Source: Sideroxyarcus emersonii
GTDB lineage: Bacteria; Pseudomonadota; Gammaproteobacteria; Burkholderiales; Gallionellaceae
DNA length: 64,000 bases
Assembly (NCBI RefSeq): GCF_021654335.1
Contig: NZ_AP023423.1
Coordinates: 466,001 to 530,000 of the forward strand
Reading direction: 5' to 3'
Position numbers and translations under genes: made by a program
Notes under the pieces: model-generated
What the model was told of the DNA's origin: nothing
What the model saw: only the letters and a program-made list of their open reading frames with translations
Databases searched by the model: none
Part shown: in pieces, positions 1 to 8,371 of the stretch
How the letters are laid out: each line of letters opens with the position of its first letter
Numbering within the stretch: position 1 is the first letter of the stretch

Positions 1-656
1 ATGTGGTGCGCGGCGACAGGACCTGGCAGGATGTGATGTTGCGCGATGCGCAAGGCGTGCATGTGCTGCCGGTGGCTCGCGCGATACAGAGCCTGCCTAG
101 GCTGGATGAGGCGCAACGCGAGCGGCTGCTGCAGTCATTGAGCGAGGCTGCCAGGGATATGGATGTGGTGCTGGTGGACGCGGCGCGTGCCGGCCATTCC
201 GTCTGCGCCAGCCTGTCCGGCGAAGAGCCGCTGTTGCTGGTGCTGAATGCCACAGCCAGCGGGATCACTGAAAGTTATGCGCTGCTCAAGCAGATGGCGA
301 TGCATAATGGCAGGCAGGCATTCGATATCGTGGTCAACAAGGTCGGCAGCGAACGCGAAGCGCTGGCGGTGTTCGACAATGTGGCACAGGTGGCGAGCCG
401 CCACCTGCAGGTGCGGCTGGAGTACCTGGGCCATATTCCGGTTGATGAAAAGCTCAAACGTGCGACACAATTATGCCGTCCGGTGATCGAGGCGTTCCCG
501 GCGGCCCAGGCATCCTATGCCATGCGCGAGATCGCACAGGGCCTGCTGCGGGTGCCGCAGGCCTCGGATGAGCGGCATGATGTGCTGGGCAGCGTGATGC
601 AACGCCTGATGCGCCAGGCGCGCCCGGCCAAGAACATAATGGCGACGATGACATGA
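1..656 (+). CDS. flhG: FlhG/FleN-type MinD-like ATPase, C-terminal part
   Basis: Partial gene: the reading frame is open through the left edge, so the N-terminus with the Walker A motif lies outside. The visible 217 or so residues match the second half of FlhG/FleN (YlxH) ParA/MinD-like ATPases. A hydrophobic strand ending VVLVDAARAG sits where the family has its Walker B-like Asp, and IVVNKV is the conserved strand before the nucleotide-base pocket. Family members set flagellar number and place, working with the GTPase FlhF at the cytoplasmic membrane. The stop overlaps the fliA start (ATGA), and fliA, motC and motD follow, which is the usual flhF-flhG-fliA neighbourhood. FlhF would be expected just upstream. 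The family call is fairly firm from position and fold pattern; intact ATPase activity cannot be judged here. Confidence 0.85.
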   Translation, partial: VVRGDRTWQDVMLRDAQGVHVLPVARAIQSLPRLDEAQRERLLQSLSEAARDMDVVLVDAARAGHSVCASLSGEEPLLLVLNATASGITESYALLKQMAMHNGRQAFDIVVNKVGSEREALAVFDNVAQVASRHLQVRLEYLGHIPVDEKLKRATQLCRPVIEAFPAAQASYAMREIAQGLLRVPQASDERHDVLGSVMQRLMRQARPAKNIMATMT

Positions 657-1396
657 GGATCGCCAGCAACCTGAAGATGAAGGCCATGTATACGCCGAAC
701 GGATTGAGCGACAAGGAAGAATGCCTGAAGGAGTATGCGCCTCTGGTGAAGCGTATCGCGCATCACATGATGCTGAAGCTTCCGGGCAGCGTGGAAGTGG
801 ACGACCTCATCCAGGCGGGCATGATGGGCCTGCTGGATGCCGCCAGCCGCTACGACGAATTGCGCGGTGCGCAGTTCGAGACCTATGCCGCCCAGCGCAT
901 ACGCGGCGCCATGCTGGACGAATTGCGCGGTGCGGATTGGCTGCCGCGCAGCCTGCGCCGTGACATGCGCCGTATCGAGGTGGCGGTCAGCCGTTTGCAG
1001 CAGAAGCTGGGCAAGGCGCCGAGCGAGACCGAGATTGCCCGGGAGCTGGGCGTCTCCCTGCCCGAATACCAGGAGATGCTGCAGGAGGGGCGCGGGGCGC
1101 AACTGCTGTATTACGAGGATTTCCACGGTGAGGGAGACGAGGATTTCTTCGAACGGTTCGAGTTCTCCAGCGATAGCAACCCGCTGGAACTGTTGCAGGA
1201 CGGGCGTTTTCGCGAGGCGCTGGTACAGGCGATCGAACGATTGCCGGAACGCGAACGGATGATGATGGGCATGCACTATGAGCAGGACATGAACCTGCGC
1301 GAGATCGGCGAGGTGATGGGAGTCTCCGAGTCGCGCGTGTGCCAGTTGCACAGCCAGGCGGTGGCCCGTTTGCGGGCCTCGATGAAGGGATATTGA
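653..1396 (+). CDS. fliA: Flagellar sigma factor FliA (sigma-28)
   Basis: RNA polymerase sigma factor for late flagellar genes, 247 residues, close to the family length of about 240. Region 2 is clear (EYAPLVKRIAHHM and DLIQAGMMGLLDAASRYD), region 3 follows (KAPSETEIARELG), and region 4 ends the protein with a helix-turn-helix (LREIGEVMGVSESRVCQLHS). The start at 653 overlaps the flhG stop, suggesting translational coupling. An internal ATG at 686 (MYTPNG) matches the N-terminus common in the family and may be the true start, since neither has a good Shine-Dalgarno. Its anti-sigma factor FlgM is encoded at 3415-3732, and two matching sigma-28 promoters lie in the window. Confidence 0.97.
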   Translation: MRIASNLKMKAMYTPNGLSDKEECLKEYAPLVKRIAHHMMLKLPGSVEVDDLIQAGMMGLLDAASRYDELRGAQFETYAAQRIRGAMLDELRGADWLPRSLRRDMRRIEVAVSRLQQKLGKAPSETEIARELGVSLPEYQEMLQEGRGAQLLYYEDFHGEGDEDFFERFEFSSDSNPLELLQDGRFREALVQAIERLPERERMMMGMHYEQDMNLREIGEVMGVSESRVCQLHSQAVARLRASMKGY

Positions 1397-2145
1397 TGGA
1401 CAAACTCAGCCTGTTCGGCCTGCTGCTTGGTTTTACCGGCATCGTCGGCGGACAGCTGCTCGAAGGCGGCACAATCAATGTGCTGCTGCAACTGGCGGCC
1501 TTCATGATCGTGTTCGGCGGCACGATCGGTGCGGTAATGCTGCAGCATCCGCTCAATGTGTTCATGACCGGGATCAAGATGGGCAGCTGGGTGTTCGTCA
1601 CGCCGGTGGTCGATACCCAGCGGCTGGCTACGCAGATCGCCGTCTGGGGCGGCATCGCACGCAAGGATGGCATCCTTGCGCTGGAATCCCAGCTCAAGCA
1701 TGTCGACGATCCTTTTGTCGCCAAGGGATTACAGCTGCTGGTGGACGGCAACAGCGCGGAAAAGATCCGCGAGATACTGGATATCGATGTGCATAGTTAC
1801 GAAACCTTGCGTTGGCAATCCGCCCGGGTGTGGGAGTCCGCAGCGGGTTATTCCCCGACCATCGGCATCATCGGCGCTGTGCTGGGGCTGGTACATGTGA
1901 TGCAGAGCCTGGGCGATCCGGCCAGGCTGGGCGCGGGGATCGCCGTGGCATTCATTGCCACCATCTATGGCGTCGGCTCGGCCAATCTGATCTTCCTGCC
2001 GATCGCCGGCAAGCTGAAGATACTCATCGCGCAGCAGGTGAACATGCGCGACATGCTGATCGACGGATTGTGCATGATCGCCAATGCCGAGAATCCCCGC
2101 TTCATCGAGAACAAGCTGAAGGGCTACAGTCCGGAGGCCGGCTGA
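1396..2145 (+). CDS. motC: Flagellar motor stator protein MotC (MotA/PomA family)
   Basis: A 249-residue inner-membrane protein of the MotA/TolQ/ExbB family, the proton- or sodium-channel half of a flagellar stator. Hydrophobic segments lie near residues 4-20, 30-50, 150-170 and 185-205. The charged cytoplasmic loop that contacts FliG contains ARKDGILALE, and the conserved proline before transmembrane segment 3 is in SPTIGIIGAVLG. It starts in an ATGA overlap with fliA and ends in an ATGA overlap with motD. A stator pair directly behind flhG-fliA is the arrangement called motCD in Pseudomonas, distinct from a separate motAB pair. Whether another stator exists elsewhere cannot be seen. Ion specificity is not decided by the sequence. 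Confidence 0.93.
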   Translation: MDKLSLFGLLLGFTGIVGGQLLEGGTINVLLQLAAFMIVFGGTIGAVMLQHPLNVFMTGIKMGSWVFVTPVVDTQRLATQIAVWGGIARKDGILALESQLKHVDDPFVAKGLQLLVDGNSAEKIREILDIDVHSYETLRWQSARVWESAAGYSPTIGIIGAVLGLVHVMQSLGDPARLGAGIAVAFIATIYGVGSANLIFLPIAGKLKILIAQQVNMRDMLIDGLCMIANAENPRFIENKLKGYSPEAG

Positions 2146-2927
2146 TGGCGCGCCGCCCGAAACGTGCCGAGCACGACAACCACGAGCGCTGGATGGTCTC
2201 CTACGCCGACTTCATCACCCTGCTGTTCGCCTTCTTCGTGGTCATGTACGGCATCTCCTCGGTGAACGAGGGCAAATACAAGGTGTTCAGCGTGGCCGTC
2301 AACCAGGCGTTCGGTGCCAACGGCAAGGCAGGTGAGGGCAGCGCAGTCCGCCTGAGCGAGGATGAGATGTACTTCAAATCGCTGGTCGACAGGCGCAACG
2401 CGCGGCTGGCCGAAAAGCAGCGTAAACAGAACGAGCGCATGGAGAATCTGGCCAACAGCCTGAATCAATCCATGGCGGCTTTTGTGAAGAGCGGGCAGAT
2501 GAACGTCTCCCAGACCGGCCGCGGTGTGGAACTGGAGATCAATGCCAGTGCGCTGTTCAACCAGGGGGAAGCGGACATCCAGCCCGACGCGCGCAAGACG
2601 CTGGCAGATGCGGCGAAAGTGCTGGCGGACAACGAATTCGCCATCGAAGTGGTGGGATATACCGATAACCTGCCCATCAGTACCGCGAGATTTCCCTCCA
2701 ACTGGGAGCTGTCGTCGGCGCGCGCCAGCAGCGTGGTGCGGCTGTTCATCGAGCAGGGAATCGGCGCACAGCGTCTGAGGGCGGTCGGGGAGGCCGACAA
2801 TCAGCCGGTGCTGTCGAACGATACGCCGGAGGGGCGCGCCCGCAACCGGCGCGTGACCATCACCGTGCTGACACCTGAGCCGGAAACGGAATCCGCCCTG
2901 CAGCCACCGGCGCCAGAGCAGCAGTAA
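2145..2927 (+). CDS. motD: Flagellar motor stator protein MotD (MotB/OmpA family)
   Basis: A 260-residue stator partner of MotC. A short positively charged N-terminus is followed by one membrane segment, SYADFITLLFAFFVVMYG. Its Asp (about residue 22) is the ion-binding acidic residue of MotB proteins. The C-terminal OmpA-like peptidoglycan-binding domain spans roughly residues 120-245, including the YTDNLPI and NWELSSARA motifs and the NRRV signature. The start at 2145 shares bases with the motC stop, so the two are probably translated together. The C-terminus is Pro/Glu rich and ends 17 bases from the convergent flgN stop, with no obvious terminator in that gap. Confidence 0.95.
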   Translation: MARRPKRAEHDNHERWMVSYADFITLLFAFFVVMYGISSVNEGKYKVFSVAVNQAFGANGKAGEGSAVRLSEDEMYFKSLVDRRNARLAEKQRKQNERMENLANSLNQSMAAFVKSGQMNVSQTGRGVELEINASALFNQGEADIQPDARKTLADAAKVLADNEFAIEVVGYTDNLPISTARFPSNWELSSARASSVVRLFIEQGIGAQRLRAVGEADNQPVLSNDTPEGRARNRRVTITVLTPEPETESALQPPAPEQQ

Positions 2928-2944
2928 GCCAGCAAGATTAGGGG

Positions 2945-3418
2945 TTAGACGCTGCCGAGAATGCGGCTGGCACTGGGCTGATTGGGTTGCCCATCCGCGC
3001 CGTAGAGGCCGGCTGTACTCTGGGCTGCACCGTAGAGCACGCCGAGCGCCTGCTGGTTGTAACGCAGCTTGATCTGGATCAGTTCGCCGTTGGTCTGGTT
3101 CAGGCGCTGCAGGTGCGCAGCCAGGCGGCGAGTCTCCTGCCATGTGGGCAGTCCCTGCGTCGCATTTTCTTTCAGCCATGCCGCCATGTCGAGGCCGCTA
3201 GCCTGCAAGTGTTCCTGCCGTGCCCTGGCAAGCGCCGTGATCTTGTCGGTGAGCTGGATCTTGGCTTCGGAGAGGGGCAGGAGTTTTTCGGTGTGCTGTC
3301 CGAGCAATGCGCGCCGCTCGTCTTCAAGCAAAACGACGAATGCGCGCAAAGCTTCGCATTCGTCGTTCAGGTTGGACAGGAGTTCCGTCGTGCTGGTAGC
3401 GGTTTTCAGGTGCGTCAA
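2945..3418 (-). CDS. flgN: Flagellar export chaperone FlgN
   Basis: A 157-residue, helix-rich cytoplasmic protein matching FlgN, the export chaperone for the hook-filament junction proteins FlgK and FlgL. It has long amphipathic helices with an LxxLLEDERRALL pattern near residues 25-40. The C-terminal half contains the family-typical stretch LNQTNGELIQIKLRYNQQAL, followed by the GLYGADGQ tail seen in FlgN proteins. The start overlaps the flgM stop by four bases (ATGA), so flgM and flgN form one unit, probably driven by the sigma-28 promoter at 3769-3795. Its clients FlgK and FlgL are encoded at 11841-14996. Confidence 0.93.
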   Translation of the reverse strand: MTHLKTATSTTELLSNLNDECEALRAFVVLLEDERRALLGQHTEKLLPLSEAKIQLTDKITALARARQEHLQASGLDMAAWLKENATQGLPTWQETRRLAAHLQRLNQTNGELIQIKLRYNQQALGVLYGAAQSTAGLYGADGQPNQPSASRILGSV

Positions 3419-3732
3419 TGTTTGCTCGCGGTGATGAGATCCTGCACGGAATTGATCAACCGGTCGGCTACAACGCCCGAATTCACCTTGAAGCGGCCTT
3501 CGCTGATGGCCTGCTTGATCTCCGCCACTTTCTGGACATTCACCAGCGGTGTGCTGGCGATGCTGCTCTCCATGCTGCGCAGCTGCGCAGTGGTCGAACC
3601 CAGATGCACGCTGGTTGCGCTATTTCCCGTGGAGCTGGTCTTGCCGTCCGTGGTTTGTACAGCCGTATTGCGCGAACCCGCTTCCCCGGCTGATGGGGTG
3701 GGTAGCGGCTTGCTGGTCTTTTCGATCTTCAT
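3415..3732 (-). CDS. flgM: Anti-sigma-28 factor FlgM
   Basis: A 105-residue FlgM, a small and largely disordered protein that binds FliA until the hook is complete and it is secreted through the flagellar export gate. The N-terminal 45 residues are Ser/Thr/Gly rich and unstructured-looking. The C-terminal sigma-binding part has the family pattern VQKVAEIKQAISEGRF followed by NSGVVADRLINSVQDL. It lies between flgA (98 bases upstream) and flgN (overlapping). A strong sigma-28 promoter upstream means FlgM is itself under FliA control, the known negative feedback. Confidence 0.96.
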   Translation of the reverse strand: MKIEKTSKPLPTPSAGEAGSRNTAVQTTDGKTSSTGNSATSVHLGSTTAQLRSMESSIASTPLVNVQKVAEIKQAISEGRFKVNSGVVADRLINSVQDLITASKH

Positions 3733-3768
3733 TGGGTATTCCCCTTCACACTGGCACGTTCGCTTACT

Positions 3769-3795
3769 ACATCGGCAGTTGATCGATAAACTTTA
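3769..3795 (-). promoter_or_regulatory. Sigma-28 (FliA) promoter of flgMN
   Basis: Read on the minus strand, a -35 TAAAGTTT (3788-3795) is followed by an 11-base spacer and a -10 GCCGATGT (3769-3776). The enterobacterial FliA consensus is TAAAGTTT-N11-GCCGATAA, so 14 of 16 positions agree with exact spacing. The flgM ATG is 36 bases downstream. A TATAAT-like hexamer farther upstream, near 3820-3830, could add a sigma-70 promoter, but its -35 is poor. Confidence 0.88.
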
Positions 3796-3830
3796 GGGTG
3801 GCTGCTTGAATGTTGTGCATTATATGCATT

Positions 3831-4514
3831 TCAGGGGCGTACTTCCACGTCCCCTGCCGCAGTTGCCATGCCGCTGACGACCTGGCCGGAAGGCATGCGT
3901 ACCTGCACGGCTTGCCCTTCGGCGGCGTTATTGAGCGCTTCGCCGGACGTGCGGACGGAGATCCCCGCGCTGTTAACCCGGACTTCGGTCGTTTTGCCCT
4001 GGATCACCACGAAGGGCGCGCGCAGCATGTCTTCCCGCAATACCTGTCCCGCCCCGATGCCGAACCTGGGCATCTTGCCGACCGCCTGGGCTGGATCGGT
4101 CAGGATGCCGGGTTGTCCCAGTTCGCCATCCCGGAGGCTGAAATCGTTCGCATTCAATACTTTGTTTTGCAGCAGCGGGTGATTGGCGACGAGCAGTGTG
4201 GCGCTGACGCGGATGGTCGCCTGTACGAAGATCGACCAGCCAGGGTTGCCGTTGCAGCGTACGCCGATGCTGGTTTTGCCGAGCAACGGCGAGTTGCCGG
4301 ACTGGAAAGCCTCGAGCGGGGTGCAGGCCGGCAGTGCGGTGCGCGCGTCGATGTTCTCGATCTGGATGCTGACCTTGCCGGGCAGGGACTGCGTCTGCGC
4401 CCGGGCGTATGCCAGGGCGGTGTCCCGGATGAGGGCGTGGCTCTGCTTCTCCATGGCCCAGGCGGGGGGGGCGCAGACTAGCAAGACGCACAATGTTGAA
4501 CACAGGTATTTCAT
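3831..4514 (-). CDS. flgA: Flagellar P-ring assembly chaperone FlgA
   Basis: A 227-residue periplasmic protein with a Sec signal peptide (MKYLCSTLCVLLVCAPPAWA, cleavage near residue 20) and a C-terminal SAF-type domain. That domain contains VRTSGEALNNAAEGQAVQVR and PSGQVVSGMA, the region diagnostic of FlgA. FlgA assists polymerisation of FlgI into the P ring. It is transcribed divergently from flgB, with 227 bases between them, and lies upstream of flgM. The signal-peptide codons contain an eight-C run on the coding strand (4464-4471), a possible slippage site. The stop lies 98 bases before the flgM start, so flgA transcription may read into flgMN. Confidence 0.93.
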   Translation of the reverse strand: MKYLCSTLCVLLVCAPPAWAMEKQSHALIRDTALAYARAQTQSLPGKVSIQIENIDARTALPACTPLEAFQSGNSPLLGKTSIGVRCNGNPGWSIFVQATIRVSATLLVANHPLLQNKVLNANDFSLRDGELGQPGILTDPAQAVGKMPRFGIGAGQVLREDMLRAPFVVIQGKTTEVRVNSAGISVRTSGEALNNAAEGQAVQVRMPSGQVVSGMATAAGDVEVRP

Positions 4515-4741
4515 GGCGATATTGTGGAACCGGGCCGGTTTTTTGAAAGCGGGAAATAAAACGGGTTTCTGCCCTTAATCGACAGATAGGGGGGGGCAAG
4601 CCGTGATTAGTATGCAAGCCATGAAAAGAGTAGCAGCCGTGGGGGCCAGTCAAGGAAACAGCGCGTAAGGCCCCGGTTGCGCAAGCATACGCAGGAAAAC
4701 AGGGCCGGTCGAGAGGGCCGCTACGGAGGCAGGAGGGAAAG

Positions 4742-5149
4742 ATGGCTGGCAGGATAGATCAGATGCTCCAGTTTCAGCAGACGGCGCTGAATTTGCGCGC
4801 CGTGCGGCAGGAACTGATCGCGTCCAACATCGCCAATGCCGACACGCCGAACTACAAGGCCAAGGACATCGACTTTGCCAGTGCGCTGCAGGGGGCACTT
4901 TCCGGCAGCGGCGGGAAACTGCCGGTAGCGGCCACTTCGCCGCAGCATCTGGCGGGGGCGACGGGCGAGAGCGTGATGGGTGCTCCCGTGCTGTACCGCA
5001 AGCCGCTGCAGCCCAGCGCCGACGGCAATACGGTGGATATGGATGTGGAGCAGGCGCAGTTCGCCGACAATGCCTTGCGCTATGAGGCCAGCCTGAAATT
5101 CATCAGCGAAGACGTGAAGGATGTGTTGAGCGCTTTACAAGGGTTCTAG
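4742..5149 (+). CDS. flgB: Flagellar proximal rod protein FlgB
   Basis: A 135-residue rod protein. The N-terminal flagellar-rod motif [18 protein letters not shown] is intact, and the C-terminal amphipathic helix ([20 protein letters not shown]) matches the FlgB end. A good Shine-Dalgarno (AGGAGG) stands about six bases before the ATG. It is the first gene of the flgBCDEFGHIJ series. The 227-base region upstream, shared with divergent flgA, must hold its promoter. I found no convincing sigma-54 or sigma-28 site there, only an eight-G run at 4589-4596. Confidence 0.96.
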   Translation: MAGRIDQMLQFQQTALNLRAVRQELIASNIANADTPNYKAKDIDFASALQGALSGSGGKLPVAATSPQHLAGATGESVMGAPVLYRKPLQPSADGNTVDMDVEQAQFADNALRYEASLKFISEDVKDVLSALQGF

Positions 5150-5226
5150 AAAACTGTTTCCGGCGGTCCCTGTTGTCGTGTGCGGAAGGCTGGGGATTCG
5201 GGAAACAGGCAGCAAGGAGGGTTAAG

Positions 5227-5631
5227 ATGTCACTATTCAATATATTCAACATTGCCGGCTCTGCCATGACGGCGCAATCGCAGCGCCTCAACGTGGTCGC
5301 CAGCAATCTCGCCAACGTCGACAGCGCCACCGGGCCGGATGGAAAGCCGTACCGGGCCAAACAGGTGGTATTCAGCACCACTCCGATCGCCGGCCAGGCA
5401 GGCGAGGGAGTGCAGGTCGCAGCTGTCGTGGAAGACAGTTCGCCGATGAAGGTCGTGTACGACCCGCAGCATCCGATGGCCAATGCCCAGGGGTATGTGA
5501 CGCTGCCCAACGTGAACCCGGTCGACGAGATGGTCAACATGATCTCAGCTTCACGCTCCTACCAGAACAACGTGGATGTGATGAACACGTCCAAGAACCT
5601 GCTGATCAAAACGCTCACCATCGGACAATAA
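5227..5631 (+). CDS. flgC: Flagellar proximal rod protein FlgC
   Basis: A 134-residue rod protein. I chose the ATG at 5227 because AAGGAGG stands just upstream and because FlgC proteins begin near [14 protein letters not shown]. An in-frame upstream start at 5173 would add an atypical leader. The N-terminal motif [20 protein letters not shown] and the C-terminal [19 protein letters not shown] are classic FlgC. It stacks with FlgB and FlgF in the proximal rod. It lies 77 bases after flgB and 14 bases before flgD. Confidence 0.96.
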   Translation: MSLFNIFNIAGSAMTAQSQRLNVVASNLANVDSATGPDGKPYRAKQVVFSTTPIAGQAGEGVQVAAVVEDSSPMKVVYDPQHPMANAQGYVTLPNVNPVDEMVNMISASRSYQNNVDVMNTSKNLLIKTLTIGQ

Positions 5632-5645
5632 AGGAGGCTAAAGCC

Positions 5646-6311
5646 ATGACCACTTCAGTGCAGAGCAGTACTTCATCCACGGCTGCGCAATCGATCACGT
5701 CGACAGCAAGCTCCCAGCTGGCGGCGACCCAGGATCGTTTCCTGACGCTGCTGGTGACCCAGCTGCAGAACCAGGACCCGCTCAATCCGATGGACAATTC
5801 GCAGGTCACTTCGCAGATGGCGCAGCTTTCCACGGTGAGCGGCATCAATCAGCTGAACGCCACGGTGCAGGCGCTGAGCTCCAGCATGGCAACGTCGCAA
5901 TCCCTGCAGGCGACGTCGATGATCGGGCATGCCGCGCTGGTGCCGGGCAGCCAGATCAGCCTGGCGAACTCGCAGGGAACCGCGGCGGTGGAATTGACCC
6001 AGCCGGCGGACAGTGTCACGGTGAATGTCTCCGATGCCAGCGGCAATGTCGTGCGCACCCTGCAGCTGGGTCAGCAAAGCGCGGCCGGAGTGGTCAACTT
6101 TGCCTGGGATGGCAAGGATAATACCGGTGCGACCGTGGCGGACGGCACTTATCAATTCAGCGCCACGGCCATGGTCGGGACAAGCAAGAGCAGCCCGACG
6201 ACACTGTCTTACGGCATGGTGAACAGCGTTTCGCTGACTTCCAACGGGCCGGCGCTGGGCATGGGGGCACTCGGCGATGTGGCGCTGAGCGCGGTGCGGC
6301 AGGTTTTGTAA
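5646..6311 (+). CDS. flgD: Flagellar hook-cap protein FlgD
   Basis: A 221-residue hook assembly scaffold that caps the growing hook. The conserved N-terminal export and assembly region contains FLTLLVTQLQNQDPLNPMDN, the hallmark of FlgD. It is followed by the Tudor/Ig-like FlgD domain (SGNVVRTLQLG, then FAWDGKDNTGATVADGTYQF). The first 25 residues are Ser/Thr rich, as expected of an exported axial protein without a cleavable signal. AGGAGG precedes the start. It is part of the flgB-flgJ operon. Confidence 0.96.
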   Translation: MTTSVQSSTSSTAAQSITSTASSQLAATQDRFLTLLVTQLQNQDPLNPMDNSQVTSQMAQLSTVSGINQLNATVQALSSSMATSQSLQATSMIGHAALVPGSQISLANSQGTAAVELTQPADSVTVNVSDASGNVVRTLQLGQQSAAGVVNFAWDGKDNTGATVADGTYQFSATAMVGTSKSSPTTLSYGMVNSVSLTSNGPALGMGALGDVALSAVRQVL

Positions 6312-6358
6312 TGAATGTTGCGCAAGGCGCACGTGATCGATATTAACAGGAGGTTGTC

Positions 6359-7582
6359 ATGGGTTTCGAACAAGGTCTGAGCGGTCTGAATGCAGCATCC
6401 AAGAGTCTGGACGTGATCGGCAATAATGTCGCCAACGCCAGCACGGTCGGCTTCAAGGGTTCGCAGGCGCAATTCGCCGATGTCTACGCCAGTTCGATGG
6501 CCGGTTCCAGCGGCGGGCAGGCGGGTATTGGCGTCAGGGTGGCCACGGTGGCGCAGCAATTCACCCAGGGCAATATCACGACCACCAACAACTCGCTGGA
6601 TATGGCTATCAGCGGTGCCGGTTTCTTCCGCATGGACAACAACGGATCGATCACCTACTCCCGCAACGGCCAGTTCCAGATGGACAAGAACGGTTTCATC
6701 GTCGACAGCCAGGGCTACAAACTCACCGGGTATCTGCCGAATGCCGCCGGCACGATCGTGGCGACCGCTCCCGCAGATTTGCAGATTTCCACCGCCGACC
6801 TGCTGCCCAAGCCGACCGCGAGCGTCACCGCCGGACTCAATCTGGACGCACGTCTGGCCGTGCCGGCAGTAGCTCCATTCGATCCGAACAATTCGGCGAC
6901 CTTCAACAACTCCACCTCGGCGACAGTCTACGACAGCCTGGGCGGCGCCCATACCGCTTCGCTCTATTTCGTCAAGACGGCCACCAATGCCTGGAACACC
7001 TATCTGACGGTGGACGGAGCTTCGGTTCCTACCCCGGTGGCTCCCCTGACGGCGATGACCTTCAGTACCAGCGGCGTAATGACGGCACCAGCGGCGGCGG
7101 TGACTTCCGCATCGTTCACGCCGTCGGGCGGGGGGGCGGCGCAAACATTGAGCTTCAATTTCGCCGGCACCTCGCAGTTCGGCAGCACCTTCGGCGTGAA
7201 TTCGCTCACCCAGGACGGCTATACCTCGGGGCACATGACCGGGTTCAGCACCGGCTCCGACGGTATCGTGACCGGGCGCTATTCAAACGGACAGACCAAG
7301 CCGCTGGGCCAGGTCGTGCTGGCCAATTTCAGCAATGCGCAGGGCTTGCAGCCGCAGGGCAACAACCAGTGGGTGGAGACCGCAACCTCGGGCGCTCCGC
7401 TGGTGGGCGTCCCCGGTTCTTCCAGCCTCGGCGTGCTGCAGACCTCGGCCACGGAAGATTCCAATGTCGACCTGACCGCCGAGCTGGTGAACATGATCAC
7501 CGCCCAGCGCGCATACCAGGCCAATGCACAGACGATCAAGACGCAGGACCAGATCATGCAGACGATCGTCAACCTGCGTTAA
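6359..7582 (+). CDS. flgE: Flagellar hook protein FlgE
   Basis: A 407-residue hook subunit. The N-terminal rod/hook motif GNNVANASTVGFKGSQAQFAD and the C-terminal AELVNMITAQRAYQANAQT are both intact. The central FlgE D2 region lies near residues 150-290 (YDSLGGAHTASLYFV), followed by the hook-specific TGFSTGSDGIVTGRYSNGQT. The length is near that of E. coli FlgE (402). A Shine-Dalgarno AGGAGG lies about six bases before the ATG. The middle has a seven-G run at about 7131-7137. Confidence 0.97.
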   Translation: MGFEQGLSGLNAASKSLDVIGNNVANASTVGFKGSQAQFADVYASSMAGSSGGQAGIGVRVATVAQQFTQGNITTTNNSLDMAISGAGFFRMDNNGSITYSRNGQFQMDKNGFIVDSQGYKLTGYLPNAAGTIVATAPADLQISTADLLPKPTASVTAGLNLDARLAVPAVAPFDPNNSATFNNSTSATVYDSLGGAHTASLYFVKTATNAWNTYLTVDGASVPTPVAPLTAMTFSTSGVMTAPAAAVTSASFTPSGGGAAQTLSFNFAGTSQFGSTFGVNSLTQDGYTSGHMTGFSTGSDGIVTGRYSNGQTKPLGQVVLANFSNAQGLQPQGNNQWVETATSGAPLVGVPGSSSLGVLQTSATEDSNVDLTAELVNMITAQRAYQANAQTIKTQDQIMQTIVNLR

Positions 7583-7606
7583 GCGGAACAAGGCGAGGAG
7601 GGCGAT

Positions 7607-8350
7607 ATGGACAGGCTGATCTACACCGCGATGACCGGGGCTTCGCACACCATGCAGCAGCAGGCATCGGTGGCGCAGAACCTGGCCAACATCAATACGC
7701 CGGGGTTCCGCTCGACCATCGACGCTTTCCGCAGCGTGCCGCTGGTCGGGGAAGGATTGCCGACCCGTACCTTCGTGGTCGATTCGACCGCCGGCACCGA
7801 CTTCACGCCCGGCGTCATGCAGGCGACCGGGCGCAAGCTCGATGTGGCCATCGACGGCAAGGGCTGGATCGCAGTGCAGGACGAGAACGGCAACGAGGCC
7901 TATACCCGCAACGGCAGCCTGCAGGTATTGCCCGGCGGCATCCTGCAGGCCCGCAACGGCATGACGGTGATGGGCGATAGCGGGCCGATCACCATTCCGC
8001 CGGACACCGAGGTGACGATTGCCAAGGACGGCACCATCTCGACCGTGCCCAGCGGCACGATGGCAGCCCAGGAGGTGATCGTCGGACGCATCAAGCTGAC
8101 CAACCCGCCGGAAAACCAGCTGGTGCGCGGCGAAGACGGCCTGTTCCGCACCCGGGACGGCAAAGCTGCCGATGCCGATGCGCAGGTGACGGTAGTCTCC
8201 GGCAACCTGGAGGGCAGCAACACCAATATGGTGGAGTCGATGGTGAACATGATCTCGCTGGCGCGCCAGTACGACATGCAGATGAAGATGTTGCAAACGG
8301 CGGACGACAACGCCAAGCAGGCCAGCGGTGTGCTCAGTGTCACCGGCTGA
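7607..8350 (+). CDS. flgF: Flagellar proximal rod protein FlgF
   Basis: A 247-residue rod protein beginning MDRLIYTAMTGASHTM, the characteristic FlgF N-terminus. The rod motif QNLANINTPGFRSTID and the C-terminal NMVESMVNMISLARQYDMQMKML are present. GAGGAGGG precedes the start. FlgF lies between FlgC and FlgG in the rod. Spacing to flgE is 24 bases and to flgG 21 bases, consistent with one transcript. Confidence 0.96.
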   Translation: MDRLIYTAMTGASHTMQQQASVAQNLANINTPGFRSTIDAFRSVPLVGEGLPTRTFVVDSTAGTDFTPGVMQATGRKLDVAIDGKGWIAVQDENGNEAYTRNGSLQVLPGGILQARNGMTVMGDSGPITIPPDTEVTIAKDGTISTVPSGTMAAQEVIVGRIKLTNPPENQLVRGEDGLFRTRDGKAADADAQVTVVSGNLEGSNTNMVESMVNMISLARQYDMQMKMLQTADDNAKQASGVLSVTG

Positions 8351-8371
8351 ATTTTAAAAAGGATATTTATC

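Noticed and set aside
4515..4741. A possible sigma-54 promoter before flgB
   Set aside because: No GG-N10-GC element with flanking consensus was found; the best fit has an eight-base spacer.
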